Assembly: GCA_007135295.1 (NCBI GenBank)
Contig: SLJD01000352.1
Location: 1 to 5,645 of the forward strand
Direction of reading: 5' to 3'
DNA from: Phycisphaerales bacterium
Lineage (GTDB): Bacteria > Planctomycetota > Phycisphaerae > Phycisphaerales > SM1A02
DNA: 5,645 bases
The notes beneath the pieces are model-generated. The model ran no database searches. It was not told the origin of the DNA and saw nothing but the letters and a program-made list of their open reading frames with translations. A program made the position numbers and the translations under genes. Of this stretch, positions 5,393-5,645 are shown piece by piece (the first letter of the stretch is position 1; each line of letters begins with the position of its first letter).

Positions 5393-5645
5393 TTACAGCA
5401 CCCGCTCGGCCCGCGGGTACGAGCCGAGAACCGTCAACATCGTGCAGTGCGACCGGGCGGCCTCGATCGCCTGCTGCATCGCCGGATCGTCACGATGCGC
5501 GTCACAGTCGATGAAGAACGTGTACTGCCAGTTCTCCCGGCTGCTCGGGCGCTTGTCGATGTGGCTCAGGTTGATCGACGCCGACCGGAACTCGCTGAGG
5601 ACGTCGACAAGCGCCCCGGGCCGGTGCGCGGTCGAGAACATGATG
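5393..5645 (-). CDS. Prephenate dehydratase, C-terminal ACT domain (partial, 5' end outside window)
   Basis: Only the last 84 codons are present; the frame is open through the right edge, and the ATG at 5641 is internal (Ile precedes it). What is seen is the ACT regulatory domain of prephenate dehydratase (prephenate to phenylpyruvate, phenylalanine synthesis, cytoplasm). It has MFSTAHRPGALVDVL with the GAL(V) phenylalanine-binding motif, then INLSHIDKRPS, corresponding to the ESRP-type motif (Asp-Lys in place of Glu-Ser), NWQYTFFIDCDAH, and the typical end VLGSYPRAERVL. The dehydratase catalytic domain, and any chorismate mutase domain, would lie to the right. Feedback control by phenylalanine is expected from the ACT domain. 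It stops at TAA, 167 bases from the dehydrogenase start. Confidence 0.92.
   Translation of the reverse strand, partial: IMFSTAHRPGALVDVLSEFRSASINLSHIDKRPSSRENWQYTFFIDCDAHRDDPAMQQAIEAARSHCTMLTVLGSYPRAERVL

Overview
This is a GC-rich bacterial window, about 60% or more G+C in the genes by eye. It carries four clear protein genes, one gene cut by the right edge, and one doubtful small ORF. The mix of a DUF255/YyaL-type thioredoxin-fold protein joined to a DsbD-alpha-like domain, a secreted PQQ-type sugar dehydrogenase, a small cupin lipoprotein and weak Shine-Dalgarno sites would fit a Gram-negative such as a planctomycete (Phycisphaerae-like). That placement is an inference; there is no rRNA or other phylogenetic marker here.

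Layout, left to right. Bases 1-134 are clearly AT-richer and hold no gene. On the minus strand follow a compact single-domain asparaginase (135-653), a possible 57-residue ORF whose TGA overlaps the asparaginase ATG (650-823), and a 770-residue DUF255 protein with an extra C-terminal redox-like domain (893-3205). A perfect 10-bp inverted repeat starts at the last base of the DUF255 stop codon. After a divergent intergenic region (3206-3390), a cupin lipoprotein gene runs on the plus strand (3391-3936). It converges on a minus-strand secreted PQQ-dependent aldose/sugar dehydrogenase-like gene (4050-5225); the gap between them holds a terminator-like hairpin. At the right edge is the 3' end of a prephenate dehydratase gene (5393 to beyond 5645, minus), of which only the ACT regulatory domain is visible.

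How the genes relate. The minus-strand run DUF255 - small ORF - asparaginase may be one transcript, with possible translational coupling into the asparaginase. The cupin and the sugar dehydrogenase both look exported (outer surface or periplasm) but have separate promoters and need not work together. PheA (phenylalanine synthesis) and asparaginase are ordinary amino-acid metabolism. I found no CRISPR array, tRNA, rRNA, transposase, phage gene or defence system. The window looks largely ordinary; the items most worth a second look are the DUF255-DsbD-alpha fusion, the repeat and hairpin at its stop codon with an open in-frame extension, and the palindrome with a possible SD-sequestering hairpin in front of the sugar dehydrogenase.
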